DNA of 64,000 nucleotides, taken from positions 62,001 through 126,000 of the forward strand of contig JBHOQX010000129.1 of the NCBI GenBank assembly GCA_042408595.1. The letters are read 5' to 3'. The notes under the pieces are model-generated. The model made no database searches, had not been told where the DNA came from, and saw only the letters and a list, made by a program, of their open reading frames with translations. This DNA is from JBHOQX01 sp042408595. GTDB lineage: Bacteria; Chloroflexota; Chloroflexia; Chloroflexales; Roseiflexaceae. The position numbers and the translations under genes were made by a program. Positions 26,693-35,508 of the stretch are shown here, one piece after another (positions within the stretch are counted from its first letter, which is position 1; every line of letters begins with the position of its first letter).

Positions 26693-26732
26693 ACGCCGCC
26701 GGAAGCGAGGCAGGCGCCGCTTCCGGCGGCGT
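26693..26732 (+). terminator. Hairpin terminator after potD
   Basis: ACGCCGCCGGAAGCG (26693-26707) and its perfect inverse complement (26718-26732) form a 15-bp stem with a 10-nt loop, 20 bp after the potD stop. The tail TGCTGTGC is only weakly T-rich. Confidence 0.65.
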
Positions 26733-26785
26733 TGCTGTGCTGGCAGACCACCCGACAGCCGGCCGGGTCGCGGACGCCACAACTG

Positions 26786-26794
26786 TGATATAAT
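26786..26794 (+). promoter_or_regulatory. Extended -10 promoter of the small membrane protein gene
   Basis: TGATATAAT (26786-26794) is an extended -10 located 62 bp before the ATG at 26856. Confidence 0.55.
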
Positions 26795-26855
26795 TCACGA
26801 GAGGCCGTGGCCGACGCAGTTTGTGCCCCGCTCGCACACCTGATGGAGGGCGTTC

Positions 26856-27317
26856 ATGTACCAGTTGCTGCTGATCCTGCACAACCTGACCCGCTGGATC
26901 GTGCTCGCGCTCGGCGTCTGGGCGCTCTACCGGGCCTACTCCGGCCTGGCGAGCGGCCGCGCCTGGACGCGCGCCGATCGCCAGGCCGGTGCGCTGTTCG
27001 CCGCCTTTCTCGGCATCCAGTTCATTCTCGGTGTGCTCTTTTACATCGTGCCCGGCACATCGGTCAACGCGATGCTCGGCAATCTCGGCGCGGCGATGCG
27101 CGACCCGCAGTTGCGCTTCTTCATCGCTGAGCATAGCGTGGTGATGTTCGTCGCGGTGCTGCTGTCGAACATCGGCGCGGGCGCCGCGCGGCGGGCCGCC
27201 ACCGACCGGAGCAAGTTCCGGCGCGCGGCGGTGTTCTACACGCTGACCTTTCTGCTGGTCATCCTGGCGATCCCCTGGCCGTTCCTCTCGTACGGCAGGC
27301 CGCTGATCCGCCTGTGA
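26856..27317 (+). CDS. Four-helix membrane protein, unknown function
   Basis: This 153-residue protein has four predicted membrane helices (about residues 5-28, 45-68, 88-110 and 128-148). Histidines sit at the starts of helix 1 (LLLILHNLTRWIV) and helix 3 (FFIAEHSVVMFVAV), an arrangement also seen in small b-type cytochromes, but no heme role is shown. A basic loop (AARRAATDRSKFRRAA) precedes helix 4 and suggests a cytoplasmic face. It stands between its own promoter and an independent small gene. Confidence 0.7.
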   Translation: MYQLLLILHNLTRWIVLALGVWALYRAYSGLASGRAWTRADRQAGALFAAFLGIQFILGVLFYIVPGTSVNAMLGNLGAAMRDPQLRFFIAEHSVVMFVAVLLSNIGAGAARRAATDRSKFRRAAVFYTLTFLLVILAIPWPFLSYGRPLIRL

Positions 27318-27545
27318 TCGTGGTGGTTCGGGCGGCTCCGCCTCAATACCCGCTTCGTTCCGGCCCACGGGCGGCAACGCCGCCGCTGGACCGGCGTGTA
27401 TCTGCTAGGGCGAAACCTTCTCCAGGCATATGCGAAAACGCCCGCGGCATTCGTTGGTCGAATTGTAATCTACGCATGCTGGTCGTATCGCAGCCAGCGG
27501 TGTACGATCCGGTGAGATCGACGATCGCAACGGGAGGTTCGTATC

Positions 27546-27635
27546 ATGCTGCATCACGACACACCCAACGATGCCCCGGGCGACGATTGCCCCGAGCATG
27601 GCCCCTACGACGAGGGCGACTGCCCGAAGTGCTAA
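27546..27635 (+). CDS. 29-residue Cys/His-rich miniprotein
   Basis: A 29-codon frame starts with ATG at 27546, preceded by GGGAGG 9 bases upstream. It encodes an acidic peptide ending DDCPEHGPYDEGDCPKC. The three Cys and one His in CPEHG...DCPKC look like a small zinc site. A perfect 12-bp hairpin terminator follows 29 bp after the stop codon, so the frame is probably its own transcription unit. I do not recognise the family, and its function is unknown. Confidence 0.6.
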   Translation: MLHHDTPNDAPGDDCPEHGPYDEGDCPKC

Positions 27636-27664
27636 CAGCCTGGTTGAACCGTACCAACGTGGCG

Positions 27665-27697
27665 ATGACCGGCGCGGCGCCCGCGCCGGTCATTTTC
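27665..27697 (+). terminator. Intrinsic terminator after the miniprotein
   Basis: ATGACCGGCGCG (27665-27676), loop gcgcc and CGCGCCGGTCAT (27682-27693) form a perfect 12-bp stem followed by TTTC. Confidence 0.75.
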
Positions 27698-27747
27698 ATG
27701 GGTGCCGGCCACATCAGCGCCCCATCAGAATACGCCCGCGGAAGGTA

Positions 27748-27756
27748 TGCTATAAT
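27748..27756 (+). promoter_or_regulatory. Extended -10 promoter of the mre operon
   Basis: TGCTATAAT (27748-27756) is an extended -10 about 83 bp before the GTG start of mreB. A second TATAAT lies at 27786-27791. Confidence 0.6.
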
Positions 27757-27838
27757 GGGGTGGCTTATGAGGCATTCTGTTCGGATATAATCGGCTGGCT
27801 GCGTGGCGCGCTGGCCCCGCAGAGACGAAGAGACAAAC

Positions 27839-28921
<1,083 letters not shown>

Positions 28922-29054
28922 TGCACGCGCCAACCCAGGGGGGCGGTAACCCGCTCTCGTGTATCGCGCACAGGCCGACGGTAGACGCCCGTGGTGCACC
29001 CGACTCACCACGAACGATAGGCGGCGGCCCGCTCCCTCGGTGGTCATCCCTGCC

Positions 29055-29921
29055 ATGAAGCTCTCGCGCCCATCCCCCTTCCGCGCGTTCACCGTGCTCA
29101 CCGCCCTGGCGCTCGCGGCCGTCGTGCTGCTGGTGCTCGACCGGGCCGGCCGGCTAGCGCCGGTGCGCGAGCAGGCCGACCGGGTGATCGTCCCGGCCCT
29201 CGGCGGGCTGAGCAGCGTCAGCCGGCGCGTCGAGAGCGTTGGGCAAGGCATCAGCGAGTTGCAGCAACTGCGTGACCGGGTGCAGGCGCTGGAGCAGGAG
29301 AACAGCCAGCTGAAGGCCGCCAATATTCGCAGCCAGGCGTTGGAGCAGGAGAACGAGCGGCTGCGGCGGCAGGTGCGACTGGAGACCGAGCGGCCGTGGC
29401 AGTTGCTCGGCGCGGAGGTCCTGGCGCACTCGCCCGACCCGGGGCGCCATCTGCTCACGCTCCGCGCGGGGCGCGAGCGCGGCGTCAAACCCGGCATGGC
29501 GGTGATCGGCCAGGAAGGGAGCAGCCCGCCGACCCTGATCGGCGTCGTCACTGCGGTCACACCGCGCACCGCAACGGTGCTGCTGATCAACGACTTCAGC
29601 AGCGCGATCACCGCACGCGTTTTTCACCAGGGCAGCAGCACGGACGGAATCTTGCAGGGGCAACCGCAGCCGGGCGCGGAGCTGCGCCTGTTGCAGGTGG
29701 ATCGCAGCACACCGCTGGCCCCGGGCGACACGGTCGTGACCGCCGGGCTGACCGCGCAGCTCGCGCCCGACTTACCGGGGGCTGAGGTGCCGGCCAATGT
29801 GCCGCTTGGGGTTGTTTCGAGCGCCCGTATTCAGGGCAACACGCAGGAAGCGCTCGTGCGGCCGTATGTCGATCCGGCTGGGGTGCGCTACGCATGGGTA
29901 CTGCTCAACGCCGACGGATAG
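29055..29921 (+). CDS. mreC: Rod-shape-determining protein
   Basis: This 288-residue bitopic protein scaffolds the elongasome outside the membrane. One membrane segment is near residues 8-28. A coiled coil follows (about 60-105, LRDRVQALEQENSQLKAANIRSQALEQENERLRRQV), then the beta-rich MreC domain (LLTLRAGRERGVKPGMAVIG, LVTVGL-like VVTAGLTAQLAPDLP). I use the ATG at 29055, since the longer frame from 28959 has no family resemblance. Its end overlaps mreD by 28 nt. Confidence 0.93.
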   Translation: MKLSRPSPFRAFTVLTALALAAVVLLVLDRAGRLAPVREQADRVIVPALGGLSSVSRRVESVGQGISELQQLRDRVQALEQENSQLKAANIRSQALEQENERLRRQVRLETERPWQLLGAEVLAHSPDPGRHLLTLRAGRERGVKPGMAVIGQEGSSPPTLIGVVTAVTPRTATVLLINDFSSAITARVFHQGSSTDGILQGQPQPGAELRLLQVDRSTPLAPGDTVVTAGLTAQLAPDLPGAEVPANVPLGVVSSARIQGNTQEALVRPYVDPAGVRYAWVLLNADG

Positions 29922-30433
29922 AGGAAGTTATTGCGCGTGAGGTGCTACTGCTGCTGGCGCTGGCGGCGCTGGCGGCGGCACAGACGGCGATGCTGCCGCG
30001 GCTGTTCGGCATGCCGCCCAACCTGCTGCTCACGCTCACGATCTGCCAGGCGCTGCTGGCCGGCCCTGCCAACGCGGCGCGCTGGGCCTTTTATGGCGGC
30101 CTCGCGCTCGACCTGTTCGCGCCCAGCCCGCTCGGGGCGCACGCCCTGGCGCTGCTTGCGGCGATCCTGGCGGCTGCCTTGCCTTTTGGCCGCTTGAGCC
30201 TGACAAACTGGTTCGTGCCGCTGCTTGCCGTGCTGTTCGGCGCGCTGGCCTATGTCGCGACGCTCGGGGCGCTCACCTCCCTGCTGGTCGCGCCGCTTGA
30301 CTGGCGTACGTACCTGCCGGTCGTCGGGATGCCGGAGGTGCTGATCGCTCTGGTGCCGGCGCTGCCGCTCTTCCTGCTGATGCGGCTGATCCGCAGCCGC
30401 ATGCGCGGCGAAGTGCCGGTGGATGTCTATTAG
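29894..30433 (+). CDS. mreD: Rod-shape-determining membrane protein
   Basis: This 179-residue protein has about five membrane helices and the MreD features PNLLLTLTICQALLAGPANAARWAFYGGLALDLFAPSPLGAHAL. The start overlaps the 3' end of mreC by 28 nt, so translation is probably coupled. PBP2 starts 5 bp after the stop. Confidence 0.9.
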   Translation: MGTAQRRRIEEVIAREVLLLLALAALAAAQTAMLPRLFGMPPNLLLTLTICQALLAGPANAARWAFYGGLALDLFAPSPLGAHALALLAAILAAALPFGRLSLTNWFVPLLAVLFGALAYVATLGALTSLLVAPLDWRTYLPVVGMPEVLIALVPALPLFLLMRLIRSRMRGEVPVDVY

Positions 30434-30438
30434 GCGGG

Positions 30439-33162
30439 ATGATGAACCGGCTGCTTCTGCCGAAAATCCTGGTGCTGCTGACGATCGTGGTCCTGGTGGG
30501 GCGGCTGTACCAGTTGCAGCTGATCGATACCGAGGCCAGCCGCTTCCGCTATGCGACCGAAGAGCGCACCACGCACTACCTGCCGGTGCGCCCGCTGCGC
30601 GGCGAGATCTTCGCCAGCGACGGCCGGACGTTGCTGGCTGAATCGGTGCCAATCTTCAATGTCTCGATCCGCCCGGCGGAGCTGGATCGCGCCGCCCCGC
30701 GCGGCTCGCCCGAACGCGCCGAGATCTTTGCCCATCTCAGCCAGTTGCTCGGCGTCACCAGCACGCTCACGATCTCGCCGGCGGCCACGCTGGAGCGCGA
30801 CGCCTCGCTCCGCAGCGACCTGGCACAGGGGATCGGGCAAGGGGCGCTGGAGTCGGCGCGAGTCACATCCGTGCCGCAGCCGCTGACGCTCCGCCTGCCG
30901 CCGGCGCAGGCGGGCGCCGCCGCCGCATTGCTCCGGACGTATCCCGGTATCGTCCGGCTGGCGCGCCAGGCCCCCGCTTCCCTCGACGGCGCGACGGGCG
31001 AAGCGCTGGACACGGCGCTGGCCGGGATCGGCGCGGCGCTGGAGCTCACCACGACGCTCACGATCTCCCCCGCCGCCAGCCTGCGCGACACCCCGGCGCT
31101 GCGCGACGAGCTGCGTGCGCTGGTTGGCGACGACCTGCTGAGCGCCGGCGCGCCCGCCGTCTCCTGGGCGACCCTCGATGTGCCCGCCAACCGCACGCTC
31201 GCCGCCCTACGCATCAGCCAGGCTTACAGCGCGAGCGTTATACTGCGCAATCCGCTCCAAGAAAAGGTCGACCGGAGCGATATCCCAGGCTATCAGACGC
31301 TGATTTTGAAACAGGACATCCCACGGCATGTCGCGCTGGTGCTGCGCGAGAACGCGCCGAGCCTGCCGGGTGTCGTGATCGAGCAGGACTACCGCCGGCG
31401 CTACCCGCAGAGCGCGCAGGTGCCGTCGCTGTCGCATGTGCTGGGCTACATCGGGCGCATCAGCCAGTGCGAGCTGGTGAGCGAGAACACTGCCCGTTCG
31501 TGGATCACCGGCCTGCTCGATACGATCGGCAACGCCGCCGCATGCCGCCGGATCATCCCGAAACAGATCGTGCCGGAGGAGCTGGGCCGCGAGCGCTACC
31601 TGAACGACGACCGGATCGGCAAGGACGGCCTGGAGGCCAGCTACGAAGACGTGCTGCGCGGGCGGCTCGGCAGCGAGGCGGTCCTGGTAGATGTGCTTGG
31701 CCGGCCGGTGCGCGCGCCGCAGACCGCCCAGCAGGCGCGCGATGGCGAGAACCTGGTGCTGACGATCGACGTCCCGTTTCAGCGTCAGGTCGAGCAGATT
31801 CTCAAGAACTGGATCGCTATCGGCGAACAGCGGCGTGAGAGCGCCAGCGGCAGGGATGCCTGGAAGAAGGACGGCTATGCGCCCATCCGCAGCGGCGTCG
31901 CGATTGTCATGGAGGTCAACACCGGGCGCGTTCTGGCGATGGTCAGCTGGCCGGGATACGACAACAACGTGTGGGTCGACCCGACACGCACCGCTGAGCT
32001 GCAGGACCTGCTGGCCCCGTCCGACCCGGCCAAGCGCAAGGAGATCGAGACCCTCACGCCGCTGCTGAACCGCGCGATCGCCGGGCAGTACCCGCCCGGC
32101 TCGACGCTCAAGCAGTTCGACGCGGCGATCGCGCTCCAGGAGAAGGTGATCACGCCCGAGACCAAAGTGCCCGATCCGGGCAGACTGGTGATCGAGGACG
32201 AGTTCCGCCCGGGCGTCACGTACACCTTCCCGAACTCCGGGGCGGTGCCGCGTGGCGAGAAGACCGTCTCGGACGCGCTGATGGTCTCCTCAAACGTCTT
32301 CTTCATGTCGGTCGCCGGCGGCAACAAGGACCGGGTGATCAACCTGAAGCCGGAGGAGCAGAACATCCCGACCGGGCTGAAGATCGACCGGCTGGCCGAG
32401 GGGCTGGGCTGGTTCGGGCTGGGCCAGCCGACCGGCGTACGGCTGGCCGGCGAGGCCGCCGGGCGCGTACCGACGCCGGCCTGGAAGCAGCGGGTGATGC
32501 GCGAAGCCTGGACGACCGGCGACACCTACAACGCGGCGATCGGCCAGGGCAATCTGGAGGTCACGCCGCTGCAACTGGTGACGGCTGGGGCGGCGATCGC
32601 CAACAACGGCACGGTCTACCGCCCGCAGCTCGTCAAGGCGATCACCGACGCCGAGGGGCGGGTGGTGCAGGCGATCGCTCCGGAGGTGATGCGGCGCGTG
32701 CCGGTCGATCCGCGGTATTTCAGCGTGGTGCGCGAGGGCATGCGCCGCTCGGTCACCGAAGGCGTGAACCGTGCGGCGCGCGATGCCTGCTCCGGCCTGG
32801 CGATCGCCGGTAAAACCGGCACCGCCGAGTTCGGCCCGCCGATCACCGTGACCGACGCCAACGGCAAGACGCGCATCGAGCGGCAGACGCACTCCTGGTT
32901 CGTCGGCTTCGCGCCCTACGACAACCCCCAGATCGAAGTAGTGGTGCTGAGCGAGGGCACCGGCAGCCTGGGGGACGGCGCGGCGACCATCGCCGTGCCG
33001 GCGGTGACGCAGATCATGCAGGCCTACTTCAATATCACGCCGCCGACCCCGCTGCCGCGCGAGTGCCAGCAGGGGCTGCCGCCGCTGCCGCCGCGCATCG
33101 ACCCCGGCGCAGCGGACACCAGGCTCGATCTACACGAGCGGCGTGCTGATGCAGCGCGATGA
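30439..33162 (+). CDS. mrdA: Penicillin-binding protein 2 (transpeptidase), enlarged
   Basis: This 907-residue class B PBP crosslinks peptidoglycan during elongation. It has one N-terminal membrane anchor (residues 8-27), then RGEIFASDGRTLLAESVPIFNVSI. The transpeptidase motifs are complete: Ser555 in PPGSTLKQF (SxxK), Ser617-Ser618-Asn619 in LMVSSNVFF and Lys792-Thr-Gly in IAGKTGTAEFG. It is some 250 residues longer than a typical PBP2. Residues ~107-300 hold a duplication: TSTLTISPAATLERDASLRSDL and TTTLTISPAASLRDTPALRDEL start two tandem units of about 98 residues, in the pedestal region before the catalytic domain. It closes the mre operon. Confidence 0.94.
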   Translation: MMNRLLLPKILVLLTIVVLVGRLYQLQLIDTEASRFRYATEERTTHYLPVRPLRGEIFASDGRTLLAESVPIFNVSIRPAELDRAAPRGSPERAEIFAHLSQLLGVTSTLTISPAATLERDASLRSDLAQGIGQGALESARVTSVPQPLTLRLPPAQAGAAAALLRTYPGIVRLARQAPASLDGATGEALDTALAGIGAALELTTTLTISPAASLRDTPALRDELRALVGDDLLSAGAPAVSWATLDVPANRTLAALRISQAYSASVILRNPLQEKVDRSDIPGYQTLILKQDIPRHVALVLRENAPSLPGVVIEQDYRRRYPQSAQVPSLSHVLGYIGRISQCELVSENTARSWITGLLDTIGNAAACRRIIPKQIVPEELGRERYLNDDRIGKDGLEASYEDVLRGRLGSEAVLVDVLGRPVRAPQTAQQARDGENLVLTIDVPFQRQVEQILKNWIAIGEQRRESASGRDAWKKDGYAPIRSGVAIVMEVNTGRVLAMVSWPGYDNNVWVDPTRTAELQDLLAPSDPAKRKEIETLTPLLNRAIAGQYPPGSTLKQFDAAIALQEKVITPETKVPDPGRLVIEDEFRPGVTYTFPNSGAVPRGEKTVSDALMVSSNVFFMSVAGGNKDRVINLKPEEQNIPTGLKIDRLAEGLGWFGLGQPTGVRLAGEAAGRVPTPAWKQRVMREAWTTGDTYNAAIGQGNLEVTPLQLVTAGAAIANNGTVYRPQLVKAITDAEGRVVQAIAPEVMRRVPVDPRYFSVVREGMRRSVTEGVNRAARDACSGLAIAGKTGTAEFGPPITVTDANGKTRIERQTHSWFVGFAPYDNPQIEVVVLSEGTGSLGDGAATIAVPAVTQIMQAYFNITPPTPLPRECQQGLPPLPPRIDPGAADTRLDLHERRADAAR

Positions 33163-33263
33163 TACTACGAACGCCTGGCAGCGCGAGGCAGAGGCGCAGC
33201 GCTGTGCCTGCGTGCTGCCCGACGCGCTCGCGCTGGGCCGCTATCTCCCCCGAATCGCATGGG

Positions 33264-33302
33264 TTTTCCACAGCGAATCCCCACCAGTAATCCACATGTG
33301 GA
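33264..33302. promoter_or_regulatory. DnaA-box-like pair and palindrome upstream of minC
   Basis: TTTTCCACA (33264-33272) fits the DnaA-box consensus TTWTNCACA, and TAATCCACA (33288-33296) differs from it at one position. The second overlaps the palindrome TCCACATGTGGA (33291-33302). The spacing is 24 bp between starts. Whether DnaA binds here is unknown. Confidence 0.35.
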
Positions 33303-33323
33303 CAGGAAACACTTGACAGTATA

Positions 33324-33332
33324 TGGTATGAT
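33324..33332 (+). promoter_or_regulatory. Extended -10 promoter of minCDE
   Basis: TGGTATGAT (33324-33332) is an extended -10 located 40 bp before the minC ATG. TTGACA occurs at 33313-33318 but is only 8 bp from this -10, so it is not its -35. Confidence 0.5.
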
Positions 33333-33371
33333 GGTGCAAAGCCAAGTCCAACACATGTGCGACATGCGCCG

Positions 33372-34031
33372 ATGAATCAGTTAATCGCGCTCAAGGGCGG
33401 CAAGGACGGGCTCCGGCTCCAGCTCGACGAGGGGGCCGGGTGGGAGGAGCTGCTCGGCGCGCTGCGGCAGCAGCTCGGCCAGGGGGCGAATTTCTACAAC
33501 GGCGCGCAGGTGATTGTGGACATCGGCGGGCGCGGGCTGAGCGACGGGCAGCTTGCGGCGCTGCTGGACTTGATGCGCGAGCACGGTCTGAAGCCCGAAT
33601 CGCTCGCCTCGACCGCGCGGGCCAGCCGCGACGCCGCCCGCGGCGCTGGGGTGGCAGCCCGCCCTGTGGCGCGGCCCGCTGCCGGAGCCGATGAGCGCGC
33701 CGAGGCAAGTTTCGTCTGGCGCACCATCCGCTCCGGCCAGGTCGTGCGGCATCCAGGGCATGTCACCGTGCTTGGCGATGTGAACGCCGGAGGCGAGGTG
33801 ATCGCGGGCGGGAGCGTCGTCGTCTGGGGGCGGCTGCGCGGCACGGTGCACGCTGGCGCGCTCGGCGACCGCAGCGCGGTGATCTGTGCGCTGGAGCTCG
33901 CGCCCATGCAGCTCCGTATCGCCGACCTGATCGCCCGCACGCCGGAAGGCGAGGCGGCCGGCTTTCCCGAGGTCGCCCGCGTGGACGGTGACCATATCAG
34001 CGTCGAGGCATGGGAATCGTACCGCAGGTAG
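33372..34031 (+). CDS. minC: Septum-site-determining protein
   Basis: This 219-residue inhibitor of FtsZ assembly prevents division at poles. The N-terminal domain begins LIALKGGKDGLRLQL and ends near residue 90. A linker (ARGAGVAARPVARPAAGA) leads to the C-terminal right-handed beta-helix domain: TIRSGQVVRHPGHVTVLGDVNAGGEVIAGGSVVVWGRLRGTVHAGALGD, the MinC signature that dimerises and binds MinD. I use the ATG at 33372; the frame opens 5 codons earlier. Confidence 0.93.
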   Translation: MNQLIALKGGKDGLRLQLDEGAGWEELLGALRQQLGQGANFYNGAQVIVDIGGRGLSDGQLAALLDLMREHGLKPESLASTARASRDAARGAGVAARPVARPAAGADERAEASFVWRTIRSGQVVRHPGHVTVLGDVNAGGEVIAGGSVVVWGRLRGTVHAGALGDRSAVICALELAPMQLRIADLIARTPEGEAAGFPEVARVDGDHISVEAWESYRR

Positions 34032-34034
34032 TGC

Positions 34035-34165
34035 CGAGCTCAGCGTTCAGCATCAGACAGCTTCGTACAGGGCGTACCGCAGGTCGTTCACAGTGATGGC
34101 TCAGAGGCGCGGGGTATGCCACCGCCATTTTGAACGTTGAGCCATCCACTCTGAACGCTCCAAAG
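34035..34165. repeat. Heptamer-like repeats between minC and minD
   Basis: The 142-bp gap holds units such as GCGTTCA, GCATCAG, TTGAACG and CTCTGAACG that resemble the CGTTCAG heptamers seen near 9842, 10120 and 39361. Nothing else is apparent apart from the AAGGGGGG ribosome-binding site of minD. Confidence 0.45.
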
Positions 34166-34173
34166 GGGGGCGT

Positions 34174-34986
34174 ATGACGCGGGTGATCACCGTCACATCC
34201 GGCAAGGGCGGTGTTGGCAAGACGACCACGACCGCCAATTTGGGCACTGCGCTGGCCATGCAGGGCTTGAAGGTCGCGGTCGTGGATGCCGACATCGGCC
34301 TGCGCAACCTGGATATCGTGATGGGCCTGGAGAATCGGATCGTCTACGATCTGGTGGATGTGGTTGAAGGGCGCGCGCGGCTGCGCCAGGCCCTGGTTCG
34401 CGACAAGCGTTTCCCCGACCTCTGCCTGCTGCCTGCGGCCCAGACCCGCGACAAGGACGCAGTGAGCCGCGATGATATGATCGCCCTCTGCAACCAACTC
34501 CGCGCAGAATTCGACTACACCTTGATCGACTGCCCCGCCGGGATTGAGGCCGGCTTCCGCAACGCGATCGCCGGGGCCGATGAGGTGCTGATCGTCACCA
34601 CGCCGGAGGTCTCCGCCGTGCGCGACGCCGACCGGATCATCGGGCTGACCGAAGCGTTCGAGAAGGGCCACCCGCGCCTGATCCTCAACCGCCTCAAGCC
34701 CGGGATGGTCAACCGCGGCGAGATGATGAGCGTCGCGGATGTGCTCCAGATCCTGGCGATCGACCTGGTCGGCGTGGTGCCGGACGACGAGCGGATCGTG
34801 ACGGCGACCAACCGCGGCGAGGTGGCCGTGCTCGACCCGACCTCGCTTGCGGGGCGGGCCTTCGCCGACATCGCCCGGCGGCTGACCGGCGAGCAGGTGC
34901 CGTTCATGGCGCTGGAGGAGAATGTTTCGTTCTTCGACCGCCTGGCCAGTATGTTCGGGCGCCGGCCGCGCGGGAGCGAGCGGTGA
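34174..34986 (+). CDS. minD: Septum-site-determining ATPase
   Basis: This 270-residue ParA/MinD-type ATPase carries MinC to the membrane. The deviant Walker A is SGKGGVGKTTTTANLG and the next motif is VVDADIGLRNLDIVMGLENR. The ATPase core YTLIDCPAGIEAGFRNAI is typical, and the C-terminal amphipathic helix VSFFDRLASMFGRR is the membrane-targeting sequence. The stop codon is the beginning of an octamer array. Confidence 0.96.
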   Translation: MTRVITVTSGKGGVGKTTTTANLGTALAMQGLKVAVVDADIGLRNLDIVMGLENRIVYDLVDVVEGRARLRQALVRDKRFPDLCLLPAAQTRDKDAVSRDDMIALCNQLRAEFDYTLIDCPAGIEAGFRNAIAGADEVLIVTTPEVSAVRDADRIIGLTEAFEKGHPRLILNRLKPGMVNRGEMMSVADVLQILAIDLVGVVPDDERIVTATNRGEVAVLDPTSLAGRAFADIARRLTGEQVPFMALEENVSFFDRLASMFGRRPRGSER

Positions 34987-35037
34987 GATGATGACACGCT
35001 GACGTGATGACCTGATGACACGGTGAGATGGCGAAGT
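34983..35037. repeat. Octamer tandem array after minD
   Basis: Units of 8 nt, for example GTGAGATG, ATGACACG, CTGACGTG, ATGACCTG, ATGACACG and GTGAGATG, run without a break from the minD stop codon. Confidence 0.7.
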
Positions 35038-35127
35038 GTATGGCATCCGCCCCGCTCGTTCGCTGCCCAATCGTGCACCGTCCGCCGTCTGCGATCCGCG
35101 ATCTGCAAAGCGTAAGGGGAGACGCGC

Positions 35128-35385
35128 GTGAGCTTTTTTCAGAACCTCTTCGGGCGCAAGGAACGCAGCTCGGACGTCGCGCGCGACCGGCTGCTGACGG
35201 TGCTCGTCAACGACCGGGTGAAGCTGACGCCCGACATGATGGAGCAGATGAAGCAGGAGCTGGCCGCCGTGATCGCGCGCTACGTACCCCAGGCCGACCC
35301 CGATGCGATCGAAGTGACGCTCTTCCGCGGCGAATCGGTGGATTACCTCAAAGCCGATGTGCCGCTGCGCCGGAGCGCGAGCTAA
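35128..35385 (+). CDS. minE: Cell-division topological specificity factor
   Basis: This 85-residue protein displaces MinC from MinD and restricts it to the poles. The N-terminal membrane-binding segment MSFFQNLFGRKERSSDVARDRLLTVLVNDR and the following anti-MinCD helix and beta strands (IEVTLFRGESVDYLKADVPL) are typical. Translation starts at the GTG at 35128, with AAGGGGAG 6 bases before it. MinCDE is present in full, so oscillation of the E. coli type is possible. Confidence 0.92.
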   Translation: MSFFQNLFGRKERSSDVARDRLLTVLVNDRVKLTPDMMEQMKQELAAVIARYVPQADPDAIEVTLFRGESVDYLKADVPLRRSAS

Positions 35386-35430
35386 CCCGATTGTCATCCG
35401 CGGGGTGCTGCACGCGAGGAGGCTTCGCGG

Positions 35431-35436
35431 TATAAT
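35431..35436 (+). promoter_or_regulatory. -10 box of the AI-2E-family exporter gene
   Basis: TATAAT at 35431-35436 lies 73 bp before the preferred ATG at 35509 and 27 bp before the alternative ATG at 35464. No clear -35 is seen. Confidence 0.45.
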
Positions 35437-35508
35437 ACCCGGAACGGCGCGCGCCGCGGGTCAATGGGGCTCGCGCGGGATGCGCCGCCAGTAGCCGGGA
35501 ACCGCGTT

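Noticed and set aside
33313..33318. TTGACA as -35 of the min promoter
   Set aside because: It is only 8 bp from the TATGAT box, and no -10 lies 16-18 bp downstream of it.
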